Assembly: GCA_002914845.1 (NCBI GenBank)
Contig: JXTC01000008.1
Span: 400,350-464,349 of the forward strand
Length of the DNA: 64,000 nucleotides
From: Trema orientale
Taxonomy: Eukaryota; Streptophyta; Magnoliopsida; Rosales; Cannabaceae
Direction of reading: 5' to 3'
Positions 23,065 through 36,800 of this stretch are shown piece by piece. The position numbers and the translations under genes are program-made. Numbering within the stretch: position 1 is the stretch's first letter; each line of letters begins with the position of its first letter. The notes beneath the pieces are model-generated. The model ran no database searches, had not been told where the DNA came from, and saw nothing but the letters and a program-made list of their open reading frames with translations.

Positions 23065-23689
23065 ACGCGTCCCTTTTTAAACTCAAAAAACTTTGAAAAC
23101 ACAGAGTCCAATAAATACTTGTTTGGTGGGCTTGTATCACAAAACTGTTTCCAAGCCCAACTCAGAAAATGGGCTAAAATTGAGAAAACGATTATTTATC
23201 GTTTTGGGATATTACTCAAAACTCAGACCCGTGCTCTTTTCCTCCCCTGCTCAGCCATTGACGATGCTTGACCCAATCAGCTCCTCTAACCATCGACGAG
23301 CTCCAGCCATGGATGAAGCTTGAAGCTGACTCAATCAGATTCCTCCTCTGCCATCGACGAGCTCCGGTAATTGACGAGCTCCACTCAATCTATAGCAGGT
23401 AGCCTCGAAATTTCCTTCTCCTTTTCTCTTCCTTCGCATCTGCAGCAGTCTAATTCTTTTACCCAATAAAAGTTCAAACAATTTATAGGTCTGTTGCTTC
23501 TCGAGAAAAGGACATAGATAGGAGTATTTGCAATCATTTTGACTTTTCCAGGACTATTAAAAATGAACATGTACTTACAATTTCTGCTTTGTTATTATTA
23601 TTATTTTTTCCTTCTTTTTAGGTACGACGCATTTAGTTACGTTCTTATATATAATTTGGGAGGAAAGCCAAAGAGAGGGAGCGATAAAA
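23065..23689 (+). promoter_or_regulatory. Promoter/5' leader of the NSRP1-like gene, possible leader intron
   Basis: The sequence becomes more GC-balanced from about 23190. A leader intron is possible: donor ctatagcag|gtagcc near 23398 and a pyrimidine-rich acceptor ttctttttag|gtacg near 23621, leaving about 70 leader bases before the ATG. This is inference from splice-site shape only. Confidence 0.35.
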
Positions 23690-25489
23690 ATGAGCAGGTA
23701 CGGTTTGAACCTGAGGCCGCAGCAAAAGAAGCAGCCCACAAGGCCACCTCTTCCTACTGCCTTAGGTTTTGGTGATGATGATGATGATGACAATGATGTT
23801 GAGAAAGACATATCTCGCCAGGCTTCGAAAAATAAGTCTCTCAAAGATGTCAGTACTTAGCACCTTTGTTTAGAGCGATATTTGTCCATTTGCAAAATTG
23901 CTTTTCTATTTTCCCATCTTAAGAATGCCTTTCTTTTTGTTTCTTTATTGTTGTGAAGATTGAGGAGCAGCAGAGGAAAGCCCTTGCGGAGGACCCTTCA
24001 GCATTCGACTATGATGGAGTTTATGATGAAATGAAGGCTAAAACCATCCAGCCTCAGGCCCAAGATCGCCAAGAGAGAAAGGTATTGTTCGTCTTTTACT
24101 CTCTCAGTTGGCATTTTGAGAAGATACTATGATACTTTAGTTGTTGTTGATAGTCATAAGAGTATTACAGTTGTTATTAATTTTATCATGTGCAATTGCT
24201 AAGGAACTATTGTGCATTAAAGTTTTATATTGATTAATTTTCCTTCTCAAAATTTTATGAGGTCTATATCGTCTTCTATTTAGCTGCTGCATTTTTCATT
24301 CTACATTCTTTTCCTTTTCTGGTGATAAAATGGTGAATCCGATTCCAGTTAGAATTCCTAAATGGAGTTCATTATTGAATGTATTTTATCTTCTTCTGTT
24401 GCAGCCAAAATATATTCAAAATCTTCTTAGGAAAGCAGAACTTCGACAGAAGGAGCAGGAGATAGTATATGAAAGAAAACTTGCTAAAGAGAGAAGTACA
24501 GAGGACCACCTCTATGCTGATAAGGATAAATTTGTCACAAGTGCCTACAAGAAGAAACTTGCAGAGCAAGCAAAATGGATGGAGGAGGAACGTTTGCGTC
24601 AACTTCGGGAGGAAAAAGATGATGTACGTATAAATCTTTCCTGGAAATTATATCATTGATTTCTCCTTGTTGTTGCTGTAACTCTTACTTATGCATATAA
24701 GACTAAAAAAAAAAAAATGCCGGGGTGATCATTTGATGGATGATAAAGGGAGGTATCACCTATCGTTGATAAATTGGATTAACCTTGTGTTACTCTATTA
24801 AGTCTTAAGGGTTATTCTATTGACCTGAGTCCAAAAGTAAGTGGATTCATGGTGTACCTCAACGAGGACTTTTGGTTTGTTTACGAGAATGTATTATCTG
24901 TTAACATGTCAACCAAAATGTGGATATGATTTCTGTTTGTTGAGTTTTGGCAATGTGATGGTGCGTGCCAGTGAGATTCTGGATATGCAGTGTTGCCTTT
25001 TTTCTTTACCTTCTGTGTCTCTAGGACAAGTATTAATATAACTTCTATTCATATTGTTGTGTTAAGGTTACCAAGAAGACTGACTTGAGCGATTTTTACT
25101 TCAATCTTGGGAAAAATGTTGCTTTCGGCGCAAATGATGTCGTTGAGCCAAGGAAACCAGAGAAGCAGGCAGAATTAAGGAATCCAGACAGACAAGAGGA
25201 CAGAGTGGCTGCTGAAGCATTAGATAAAAATCGGTCGTCGAGCAACTCAAATTCCATCAGTGAATCGTCTATGGTGAGAGAGGAGCACCAGACTGAAACT
25301 TCTCTTCAAAGGAGAAGTTCCAAGTCCCCTGACATGAAGCCAGTTTCAAATACAACAGTGGCGGAAAATTCTACAATTGAGCCGCCGGCACTTGAGCAAC
25401 CAAAGTCTGACCATCATAAAAGAAATGAAGATGCGGTGGCTGCGGCTAAAGAACGCTTCTTAGCACGAAAGAGAGCAAAGGTGCAGTAG
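23690..25489 (+). CDS. Nuclear speckle splicing regulatory protein 1-like (CCDC55/DUF2040)
   Basis: Predicted nuclear splicing regulator of the NSRP1/CCDC55 family. The CDS joins four exons: 23690-23848, 23959-24081, 24405-24623 and 25067-25489. Every intron is GT-AG in phase 0, and the total is 924 bases (307 residues plus TAG). The protein opens MSRYGLNLRPQQKKQ, has an acidic patch GDDDDDDND at about residues 28-36, then the DUF2040 core with DPSAFDYDGVYDEM (about 65-78), PKYIQNLLRKAELRQKEQ (from 95) and YADKDKFVTSAYKKKLAEQ (about 132-150), a long charged coiled-coil region. The tail is Ser/Glu-rich and ends with a basic helix AKERFLARKRAKV. Length and order fit plant members. A strong family call; no break is seen. 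Confidence 0.92.
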
Positions 25490-26322
25490 AACCTTTACTC
25501 GGAGATGAGCTTCTACCTGTTAAATATAATGCAAAGTAAGTTTGTTTTTCCCCCCCCCCCCCTCGCCTTGCTAGGTTGACGTTTGGTATAATGATAATAT
25601 ACTTTTAAACGGTAAGCCACTTATGATGGATGCTTAATGCTTAGTCCTTCTGTGCTTTCTTTTCCTATTCAGAACATGGAAGGTTCTTTCGAATAGTTAT
25701 GAGTTAATGCCAACCAGCTCCAAGTATTTTTCTTTTCTTTGGTGGTGGGGTTTTTATTGTTCTGTCCTGTGTGTATATTGCAAAGCCTTATTATTAGGAA
25801 AACGTATATGACATACACTATATCATTTTCCTTGAATCTGAAGTTTCGGTAGGAACTACTAGTTAAAAGGAAACTATTAACCCAAAACTGAGAATATATA
25901 AAGAAAGTCGTTTGGAGCTTCCAAAAATATTCTCCTTTTTTGTCGGTGGTGTAGCTGAAACGTAATTTTACTGGACAGAAAAATAAGCTGATGCTGCTGC
26001 TTCATTTGAGATTAGGGGACAAGGTCTCAAATTGAGTTGCAGTGGATTCGATATCCTATAGGCTATAGTTGGCCTCACTTTATATAAGAAGTTAACAATA
26101 GGTACAAAGTTACAATTTATTTATTATTCTTTTAATCGCATCTAAAATTTTTCCATTGACCACTTATATTCAGATTATGAGAATTAAATATAAATATTGC
26201 GTATAAATATAAAATTTTATATTACGAATTTAATACAAAAATTTTCTATAGTGACGGGTTTAGTTTGATTATTAAGCACACCACACCTCCAATGTTAAGG
26301 TTTAAATCCTCACTCCAGTAGG
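25490..26322. other. 3' UTR and downstream flank of the NSRP1-like gene
   Basis: Includes a C-tract at about 25551-25562, likely polymorphic. At about 26263-26320 a tRNA-like phrase (tagtttgattattaagcaca, then ggtttaaatcctcac) may be a SINE head remnant. Confidence 0.4.
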
Positions 26323-26526
26323 TATTTTTTTTTTTTACCTATGGGTAGATATTTTTTTTTAACCGTTGGATCATCATCTAATGGTGATCCAACAGCTATA
26401 ATGAAGTGCATAAAAAGACGTGCATCATTAATGTTATTTCTCTCTCTTACTTTTTACAATAAAAAAATATACATCATAAATTCTCATTGACCAAAATAAT
26501 ACCTACCCATAGGTAAAAAAAAAATA
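26323..26526. mobile_element. Short MITE with TTTTTACCTATGGGTAG ends
   Basis: About 204 bp with inverted ends TATTTTTTTTTTTACCTATG...: both ends carry a T-run, ACCTATGGGTAG and a tatttt tail. An inner accgttggatcatc / gatccaac palindrome sits near 26362-26394. No coding capacity. The superfamily is uncertain; a TA duplication is possible. Confidence 0.5.
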
Positions 26527-26853
26527 CATACTAGATTGGTGTGCATATATATATATAAGTGGACTAGTTTTATATATATAGGGCCAACTTAATCCCTTTG
26601 CCTCCCTTTGTTCACTAAAACAAATAAATAGAATTTGAAAACTTATATTAATGATGAAACTTGTTACAAGAGAAGAAAAATGTTGCAATATTATTTTATA
26701 AAAAGAGAGACAGTTAAAACTTCAAGTGAAGATTCTCTTAAAATGACAATTTTTCTAAAAAGATTCTTATAAAAAGATAGTCTTCTTGCGAGTGTAAGGA
26801 TATGATTATGTGCACTAGTCATCCATACAATTAATAATGTCCATGGTCGGAGT
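26527..26853. other. Intergenic
   Basis: AT-rich, with (TA)n scraps at about 26546-26558. Nothing else is recognised. Confidence 0.4.
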
Positions 26854-27468
26854 TAGAGGTGTCAAAATGGGCGGGCCTGCCCAAAGTAGGCTTGGGAGGA
26901 CAAATGGGCCGGGCTTCCCAAAATTTTAAAAGTGGAGCCTAACCCGGCCCATAGGCCTGTCGGGCTCATACCGACCCGTTCTTGGCTCAATTTAAAAAAA
27001 AAAAAAAAAAACCTAAAAAAAAATAAGATTATTATATATATAATTAGTTAAAAATATTAGAAATTTAAAAATAAAATTTATGGAAAAATAAATAATATAT
27101 TATGCTTTTTTTTCCTATTAATAAAAATTTAAAAATAATTAAATAAGCTATAAGTATATAAGTTGAATAGTTGATTAAAAAAAGTTTAAAACAAAAACTT
27201 TAAGAAAATTATTTAGAATTAGATTGAAATTTGGAAGTGTGAAAAAAAAAAAGTGAATGAATGCGCATTTATAAGTATTGGAAAAAGTTCTTTATTTAAA
27301 TTTATTTAAAAAAACCTTTTTTAAAAAATTAATTTTGGCAAGCTGAGCTTGGCCTGGTGGACCTAAATATATAGGCCCAGCTAGATCCTATCCCTAGAGT
27401 CGGGCTAGGCCGGCTACAATGATGGGCCACGGGTCTGCCGTTTGGCCGGACCTATTTTGTCACTTTTA
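26854..27468. mobile_element. Non-autonomous hAT-like element with GGGCC-rich ends
   Basis: The left end TAGAGGTGTCAAAATGGGCG and the reverse complement of the right end, TAAAAGTGACAAAATAGGTC, form the inverted termini. Both flank GC-rich arms full of GGCCC/GGGCC phrases around a very AT-rich 350-bp core. This matches the common plant hAT-type non-autonomous elements with TAGGGGTGKCAAAA-type ends. The flanking 8-mers do not match. It is non-coding. Confidence 0.6.
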
Positions 27469-28666
27469 CTGATGACTCATCAAGCTTCTAAGAAGTCGGA
27501 TAGTATAGATTCTTTCTAATAAAGTGAAATTTTTTTAGGATTTGTCCTTATAGAAGGGAAATTAGATAATCAAATACTTAATAGGTTTTATAAATTTTTT
27601 TATAACAATGTAGGTTAGCTCTGATACCAATATCTTAGATGTAACATTAAAATTTAGAAATAATAATATCTTTTTGGTTTGATACGTTTGGCTCTGCTTT
27701 GGGATGTCTTGGTTTAGTGGCTTGTGGTGGCATTTGTAGAATTCATAAGAGGGTTTGTGCTTCCTGCTTCAATATTTTATTTGGGAAAGATGATGGGTTT
27801 GGAAGCTTACTTATGAGCAATTCGCAATGCAATTTCATTGCATGGCAGTAGAGTTGGCACAGTTTGGTCGAACCTAAAACCTTTCAGTTTGATGGAGAGA
27901 GCGCCTTACAAGAAACTTTTCAACAGGCAATGCCAGGTCCGCCTAACAGTTTGGGCAACACGGTATATATAAAAAAAGTCTCACTTCAATGGGAACCTGG
28001 GTTCTGACTTCTAAATATTACATGAAAGAAATACATATATTGGATATGTTATTCTTAGGGGATATTTACGTCATTTGAAAGATTCTGATTTCGTTTGTTG
28101 CAATTGAAATTTGGAAGGAAACATAATGACCAAGTACAAGGTTCATTTCCCTCGAAAAGTATACAAGGTTCATTTTTATTTTTTTATTTAAAAAAAAAAA
28201 AAAAACTAATCACCGATTCACATCCAAGCTATACATAATAAAGAACTTGATTCACAACTGCAGAATTCATATGATTTTTAACACCATTCCCACTTCCTAA
28301 GCATATATATTGGAATATAAGTACACAGAACAGAATATTGGGAAAAAAAACAAGAAAAACTAAAATTGAGGCCAATAACTCCGAAATTTGTACATTCGGA
28401 AAAAAAATGCATAAATATAATCACATGATTGAAAACAAACAATAAAATATACCTCGTTATCACACACTAATCCTAGCTATTCTTGTTCCCTTCTACGAGT
28501 CTAATCTCCCCCTTGACACAGCTGCAGCTTAACCACAATAAATTTGTACAGTAGCCAACATAATGTAGTTGAATCCTCTCACAGAGTTGCTCAATATGTA
28601 CAGCCTCAAACTGCAGCATCCGAACCAAGAATAGCAGCCTTAAGGAGATTATTTTTCCGGGGGAAG
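27469..28666. other. Intergenic and 3' UTR side of the IQD gene
   Basis: No coding frame is supported. An A-run at about 28190-28205 is a possible decayed insertion. The part next to 28667 is the 3' UTR of the IQD gene, with its end not placed. Confidence 0.4.
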
Positions 28667-31600
28667 CTAGGGATCCATTGTTTGCAGAACAGGTTTTGAA
28701 GGGTTTGAATCCTCTCGTCCATTAGGCTTCGATCTATCCTTCACGGGCTTCTGAGAATTGGGTGTGCTTTTAACAGCAGTTCTGCTCAGTTGTCTGGCTG
28801 CATGAGCGCCAGAACCTCCTGATCCAACCAAAAGCAACAAACAAATAAACAAGAGGAATTATTAAAAGCACAAAAGACCGAATGAGAAATTAATAGGATG
28901 GGAGAAAATTTCGCTGCCACTGCAGCGGTCGTGGACAGTGACTTGGGAACATGGAGCTCTACCCACTCTGCTTATTGATGTTCTATATCGAACCAGATAT
29001 GCTTATCAGGACACTAGATGAAACAAACAATTCAAAGAAAAGTGGAAAACAGCTTCACATCATCCTCATAGACACATTCAACTCGTATTGGGACTACAAT
29101 TGACATGTTTAAAAAGCTTAATTCCAATGCTATTTTAGAGACAAGAACAGCATGGGCCCTTTAAAATTCAGACTAGCTCCCTTCCAAATGTTGAACATAA
29201 CAAGAACGTATGCAGTTTTCTACATATATATAAACACACACACACGTGTATATATATATACAGAGAGAGAGAGAGAGAACAAACTCACTGTTACTCGGTA
29301 GAGACAATCGCTTCTTTGCCTGTTTATCAGTTTGTGTGGATCTCTCTTTTGGATTGCTATGAGACCTAGAACTAACAGCAGGTTTTGAGTTTCCTTCCGC
29401 AGTTTGATCTTCTAAATGTGGCTTGGACTTTGGCTTGGAATGTTGTGTGTTGGATGCCTCTACCATGGCTCCTGACTTGCTGGGCGAAGAACTGCCCCCA
29501 TCAGAATTAGAGGCGCCAGTTTTCTGACTTGAAAGATTTGAGTGTGTGTTTGTTGTAATTGGCTTCTTGCCTACAGATTTTAACTGGGCTTTGGTGCCAT
29601 TTTTCCCCTCAGCAGACCCATTCTCACGTACCATAACTCCATCTTTAAGATTAATGTCTAAAAAGCGGTTCTCCCAAGGGCGAACAGCCATCCATCGCTC
29701 CAACCAGTTCCAACCCCAGCCGCTTTTATCTGGTTCAAATCCAGGAGGAGCAGCCTGTTGCCTGGATCCTGCTTGCCACTGCAGGAAGAGAAATCTTTTA
29801 CTTTTTAGCTCATTGTGGTATTGTATTTTTCAAACCAATAATTAGGACAGCTAACTAACTGTGTATTTATTTTAGCATGCTTAAAGCTATTTATTCAAAA
29901 AGGTATCTCCAATTCACATATCGAGAAAGAAGGAATTGTCCACATCATAAGGGTTAAAATTTTCCGTTAGTGTTTCTTATTTCACTATGTATTGTGATCT
30001 CAAATTAAAAGAGGTCATGTAACAATAGTGTCTAACAACATTTTCATTTTTCCTGTTACACATAGTACTTTTCTTCCTGAGGATGATTATTCAAAAGGTA
30101 GAACACTGATTCAAAAAGCCTGGAACATGTTCTTACAGTGAAAGGTGACTATTGCCTTCATATCACGTTTGTGTGGTATGTCAACAACCAATTCAATACT
30201 GGACACTTAGCAACGAACAAGTTAAGAAAAACAGTATACTGAGAAGAAATTAATATCAGAACCACCCTGCTTTTTATAGCTCTGAATCATTTTATGCCAG
30301 TTAGAGTTAGTTTTCAAACAAGACTTTATGGCTCATACAACCAAGTCACTGGCAAAGGGTTGGCCTGCTCACCTGATGAGCCAAAGCATATGCCATAGCT
30401 CTTTCTCGCTTAGCTGCGGCCTCCTGTCTCTTTAACAATTTGGTTTGAATTTCTTCAACAGATCCTACACTATCGCACCAACCTTCCTGCACCACAAAAA
30501 GATGCGGCGCGAAATGAATAACCTAAAAGATCAAAGCTGTCTTCACAAAAAAATAATAGAAGGTAACCATTAACTCATAGACCACTTATGCACAGAACGG
30601 TGCACAATCCATAGTGTTTTCTTTTTCTTTTTCTTTTTCTTTTTTTGGATAGGAAACAAAACTTCTATTAATAAAGAAAGATGGAATACAAGACATAAGG
30701 AGAAGTGCATTCAGGCAAACAATTGACTACATTCATTGCAACTACAGGTGCTCATAGACATTAGCTTTTCAATTCTTTAGGTACGACACATGCTCGTAGG
30801 CGTAGGGTTTGCGGTTTTTGTTTTTGTTTTTTTGTTTTTTTTTTTTTTGGGTATTCATCTTACAGAAACTATCACGAATTTTCCAGAAACTTAAAATAAT
30901 TAAAAATATTTGGGACGTAGCAGAAAGCTCTGCAGGGTCCCGAACCACAATATAATAAATGTCAAGGGCTAAAAGATTTTGGGACCTAAATTGAAGCATT
31001 GTTGGTGGAAAAGGTAGTCATGGTGTTAATGAATAGCTCAATTATCTTAACAGCCCTGCCTCCAACATAATCTGGAGGTAATATCCCTAGTTACCATTGC
31101 AACTTAATGTGGCAGCTCATAAATCACATCCAGTTATTCTTCTTGAGGAATCTCAAGATTAATTACGCATGTACATGCACCATTAGTCTGAATTAACTCT
31201 TCTATATATATATATGTATACATATACACATAATATATTTCTCAAATATGGTATGCTTTTTATGTGAGAAATAGATACCATTGATCTGAATTTCAAGGTT
31301 CCTTAGCTTTGGATTCAGTCATCCCATTAGATAATTCTCACATGGAGGGAATATACATAGTCAAGAAAAGAACATGAGGTCTACCTTTCTTCTCAACAGG
31401 TTATACAGTTTTAACCAATTAATACTAGTATCAAATATCACTTACTTCTATTTCTCGGACGTGTGCTTCATTTGCAAGTTGTTGCTGAAGTTCTTGTTGT
31501 GCCGCCTGACTCTCCAATGCCATACGAACACGCCTTGCTCGCACACGAGCTTGAACTCTTACTAATGCTTGCATACAGCGAAGGGTTATTGCAGCCTGTT

Positions 31601-33635
31601 TTCTCACAGCATGGCCTCTAACAAGAGCTTGAAGTCTTACCAACCCTTTCAAAGCTCGTAGAGCTCTTCTAGCCTGAAACATTAACCCAAAAGATCATAA
31701 TCTGATCAGAACTGTTAGGCAGATTTTCTAATAGAGCTTAATGATTTGATGCTCCATCTATAAAAGCATATCTTGCCCCAATTTGTTGCAGGAGGAAAAA
31801 CCAACTGTGGATGGAAAGAATCGAGATGGATGTAGGACACAGTTTAGAAGAATGAAATTAAACACCATATGAAGCAGAAACATACTTAAGTGTTATGTGT
31901 GATCACTAACTTTTGAATCAGAAAACAGACGTAGCAAACAAGTTGGAGGGAAAGCAGGTCAACTGCTGTAATGTAATTGAGGTTTCTGGAAACGGCAGGA
32001 AAGGTATAAATATGAAATTCACAACAGAAAAAAAAAAAAAAAAAGAATGCATAACTCATTCCATCATTTCAAATTCCAAGAAAGTATATTCTCGAATTCT
32101 CTGAGTTCAATGTCTTTGTATATTTTTATGCATAACTCATTCCATCATTTCAAATTCCAAGAAAGTATATTCTCGAATTCTCTGAGTTCAATGTCTTTGT
32201 ATATTTTTGCAGCGTGTTTCTACTGTCATGACCCCATGAGACAAAAACTACCTTTTTTGTCCAGTCAATTTTCCAATGCATCATTTTGATAGCAAAAATC
32301 ATACATTAAAATTTGTGTATCATAAAACTTTGCACAATCTGGAGCACCAATTTTACTTTTTATATCTTCTGATTTGTGGACTTATACAAATGCCTGTAGA
32401 ACAAGGTCCCACTCTAAGTAATTATATTTTATCAATCTTCCTATTCATATTCATGCCTCACATTATAGATTATCCACCTTTCAACCAAAAACAATATAAT
32501 AAAAAGCGTAAGAACAGGATGAAAAAAAAAAAAAAAACAACAATTATCGTGTTCCGGCTAAAGAAATTTATCTACAATAAGAATTCTGTACCAGAAAGCC
32601 ACGAAAGGCTGTTTGAATACGAATTGCAGCCCATTCTTCCCTCGCATTCAGCTGACTCTGTGCTGTATCATGTACTTGAAGTGAACTAGAAGGGGAATCA
32701 GCTGCATCTGGGTTTATTTGAGTACTAGTATCTCTAACCGTTGGAGCAGCATTGGGATCAATATCATATTGAAGTTTGTTGTCACAGTCAAATTCAACCG
32801 AATGTTTTCTCCGTTGACGAGACTTGCTGTTAGCCCTCTGTCATGATGGAAGAACAAACAGTTAAAACAGAAACAGAATCATATTTTAAAAGTAGAGCTG
32901 ACACCAAAAGTGTTTATGCACCAAGTGAACAAAATCCTCAACAGATATCATGACTCTTCTCTAGTAAGAGTTTAGCAGATGTACTTCACTAATAAGTGGC
33001 AACCAACTGAACGTTTCCTTCTAGAAGTTATAGTTTTCTGAAAAGAACCAAATAAACACGACCCTTCACCAAAAAATAAATTGTTCTCTGCCATCTTAAG
33101 ATGTCATTAACAAATATTTTAAGTGTAGAACCCCCCCCCCCCCCCCCAAAAAAAAAAAAAAAAGGCAAGAGAAGACCCCAGAAAAACATGTCACGACAAG
33201 GAAAAAACATTAAAAAAATTCCATAAAATAGAGCATCCACGAAATATTATCACAACTACTTGGGATACCTATCTTAACCACCCCTTATATCGCTTATCTC
33301 CCATGTCACCCCAATACCCAAAACAAATGAGTTGAGGCTTAAATATATTATTGTCACCAGTGAACCTTCGGACTTGTTTTGTAATAATTCTAAAAGGAGC
33401 TTGTCAGATATATATTAAACTGAAACATATGAACTGTGGAAACAAAAAAGAGAGAACATAATAAACTCAACTAAATCTGTAGACAATATTAGGAGCAAAT
33501 GCAAAACAACGATTTGATAACAATCTCAGATTCAAGTAAATTTTGTAGTAAGATAAAATGCTTAGCTTGAAACAAAGAACTCATTAGAAGCTTAGAATAT
33601 CTAGTTATGACGGAACGTGCAAAATAAATCTATAT

Positions 33636-33696
<61 letters not shown>

Positions 33697-33854
33697 ATGT
33701 ATTTAACAAAAACAATTCCGAAAAGCAATTAGAGCCAGAAATAAAATGTCGAAAAAAGAATGATGCTTACATTTTCATTCTTTTCTGAAGACTGAGATTT
33801 TTCTGATTTCTTTAAACCAACCAAAGCCTTGATCCATTTTCCTGAGACACCCAT
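28667..33854 (-). CDS. IQ67-domain (IQD) calmodulin-binding protein, IQD5-like
   Basis: Plant IQD scaffold protein that binds calmodulin and, in characterised relatives such as IQD5, sits on cortical microtubules. Coding exons on the minus strand: 33854-33771, 32837-32592, 31673-31446, 30486-30373, 29778-29289 and 28818-28667. Together they give 1314 bases, 437 residues plus TAG. The N terminus [19 protein letters not shown] is diagnostic. The IQ67 domain covers about residues 97-163, with IQ motifs at [28 protein letters not shown] and [15 protein letters not shown]. The intron after GFL (residue 110) is the conserved phase-0 IQ67 intron of the family. [15 protein letters not shown] and [20 protein letters not shown] follow, then a Ser/Lys-rich disordered tail with [10 protein letters not shown]. 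All junctions are GT-AG. The match to IQD5 along most of the length rests on recall, not a search. Confidence 0.93.
32047..32208. repeat. Perfect 81-bp tandem duplication in an IQD intron
   Basis: The unit beginning atgcataactcattccatca at 32047 is repeated at 32128 with no difference that I can see. It lies in the second coding intron. Perfect identity points to a recent duplication or to an assembly artefact. Confidence 0.9.
33130..33163. repeat. C-run followed by A-run
   Basis: A homopolymer pair (about 17 C then about 17 A) in the first coding intron of the IQD gene. Its length is unreliable in any assembly. Confidence 0.8.
33638..33692. repeat. (TA)n microsatellite
   Basis: About 27 uninterrupted TA units in the first coding intron of the IQD gene, likely highly variable between individuals. 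Confidence 0.95.
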
Positions 33855-36800
33855 AATGGCACTTACTTTAGCTCAATAGAAGACAGACCTGCAAGAGAAG
33901 TACACAAGTTGTTTCAGTCTTATACCGGAGCCAAATAGGAAAACACACAGAGAAATGGACCAGAAGGGTTAACCATATGCCAAATAGGAAAACAGACAGA
34001 GAAATGTGCGAGAAAAGTTAACCATATGCCTTCATGATAATTTCCTACTCCTATCACTGAAGATCACAAAAATATTCCACAGAAGACACCCCCGATAAAG
34101 AGCTAACAAAGAAAAATCACGATCCTTATTGAAACATGCAAGACAAAAAATATTACACCCTCATATGTTGATGAGGGCCGCTTTGGATCCAGATACAATT
34201 ATCTGGGCCAGCAGCCTAAAGCAACTATTTGATACTTAATCAGAATGACTCAAACTCCAGTCATGAAGGCATCAATATGATAGCCCGTCATGAACAGTAT
34301 GATTGTAAACAGAACAGCACATGATTTCATTTTGTCAAAGTAACAGACTCAACATTATTATTTTCCAAAGAACAGGTATTACATCTTTCATGAACTATGA
34401 GGAAATAAATTCTTCTGGACTGGTACCAGTAAAATCCACAGTGATGATTGGGCTTTCTCTGGCAAAAGGAGAACCAAGAAATAACAAGCTACAAAGCTCT
34501 AGAGAAACTCAACAATACGACACAAAATGCCATTCAAGACATAACTTTGTAGACTTTACCAAGATCAATTAATTAAATCATTAACTTTGTAGACTTTACC
34601 AAGATCAATTAATTAAATCATTACTTAGTTGACAAAAATATGTATTGTAGTATACAGGGGCTACGCATGACCGTGTCCTAGTTTTCTACCCAGGTTAGGT
34701 TCCTGATTCATGCTTCATAACCTGCACTATGAAGGGCAATAACAACTTGGTGAAAGTTCATGACTTCTGTAATTGGTCTTGAGTGGCCTTAGAAAATCAG
34801 TTGAGTGTCCCAGTATAGTCATGTGACTTTAATTGGTTTCATATTACATATAACAAATCCCAGCTTGATGAGACATAGATGTGGCACGTTGGCCTGTTCG
34901 AGTAATCCTGGACGATGACAAATCATTCAACGAAGTGGCAGAACCTTCATTGCAGGACTCAACTAGGTTATTTAACAAGCAATAAAAAGACCAGATTATC
35001 ACTTTTAGGTAATTATTATACTGAACTATGCTTGAGCTTCTTTAATATGAAATTCCTCCAAATGAAGATCCTTTTCTTCAGGAAAAGTAAGACCATTAAA
35101 TATTCTCCATTAATGATAGTTTGATCAGATTATCAACACTAACTTCCACATATGTCCATCAATTATTTACCTGCTTCTGAAATAGACATGATCTAAATTG
35201 CACATTTTAATTCCTTATAACATACAAGTTTAAAAACTTAGTTATAGTAACATTGTTGATAAGCTTTTGTTGGTAATAGACCATAAAAGTAATAAAAATC
35301 ATCCACCATCTTTCTGTCATTCTGAAGATCAAGCCTCCTATTACAGTTCGCTTTCTTTGAGGGTTTCAAATATGTTTCAGGTACTTTTTGTTCAAAACTC
35401 TGAGAAATTACAATGCTCACAAAAGAAGCAAACAATTCTAATTGGCATCTTCATTACTAAACCACACCATAAAAAGAAACCCAACAAATCTTACTTAAAA
35501 GGAAATTATTAAGAATCTCAACCTGAAGAATAACATGTGCAAAACCTCAGAAATTGAGGACTAAATTTAGTTGTTTACAGATTGTTTCCTTATTCTAGCT
35601 GATTTTATAGAGAGAAAAAATAATGCAAGTTTCCTATTTCTGTTATTTCCTTGTTTGTTTGTTCTCAATCTTGGCCTTTGACCAATTGTGTAGTTTCCTT
35701 TTCTATTCTGGAACCTAACTTTCTCGGACCAATGGAATTATTTTTCCTTCATAGGTTCTTCTGTTTCACAATAATCAACCAGGCCACAGCTAAGGAATAG
35801 GACCTCTCCCCCTTATTAAGGGTCTCAGGTTCAACCATCAACGAAGCAGTTAGTCGACCCCTCAAAAGGGGAAAAGAGTTCAAGAGAATGTCAGTAGTAT
35901 TATTATTGTAATATTATTATTTTGGACACAAAAGAAAAATGAGAGAAAACATAGACGAACCCTAAATAGTTACCAATTGACCATCAAACAAGTACAAGTC
36001 GCAAACAGTAACGTGGTCCTATACTTCATTTCTTTCAAAATGGCTTCAAATCAAACCTAAAACTAATAAAGTGTAGACGAAATTCAGCATTCCTTGATAA
36101 CAAACCTCTTGGTAATGACATCCAAACTAGGGGGCCTTTGTATGATAAAGCAATAACTTCAGTTACAAATAGATGCCACGAGCACAACCTCTCAAATTCT
36201 TGCACCCTCCTTGTACCTAACAAACTGCAACAAGAGAAAATAACCCAGTAAAATTCACAACCCCACTATGTAAGTGATAGTAAAAGTCTCAAAGAAACAT
36301 GAAGCAATATTGCTGCCACGATGTGCTAGTAAGCTAAATATCAAAGACAAATGATTAAGTCGACAGATATTTTCCACATATTTTACCTTGACTGAAAATC
36401 ACTTGTTTTTAACAAGGTGCGGAAAAAATACCAACACAATGGAAGAGCTTGCATTTAGAAAATTCAGACAAAAAAGTGCACTTTTGAGTCCAATTATGGC
36501 ATGCATGGGACAATACCCATTTACAAGTATATAGTCCAAATTACAGAATAGAAAACCAAGAATTTGTCGACACAGCAGCCCCATAGCTACAGATCTCGTA
36601 ACCTCCAGAACCAAGAACTAAGGGAAGTTCAATAAAATCCATAATAGACTAAGTAAAGCAAAATCAAGCAAAAGATCACTAGCATTATTTCCATGAAATC
36701 AAACTCACATTCTGAAGAAACCCAGTTGCTATTAGAGGAACCAAAATCAGATCAACGAAAGCCATTCCAAGACCAAACTAAGCAAACCCCATGAAACCTA

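Noticed and set aside
29173-29288. Continuation of the IQD exon frame past the splice site
   Set aside because: The frame runs into (GA)n/(TA)n intron repeats; the donor at 29289/29288 joins in phase to 28818 and restores a Ser/Lys-rich tail as in IQD proteins.
32276-32689. 137-codon plus-strand open frame
   Set aside because: Antisense to the second IQD coding exon and adjacent intron; no independent evidence.
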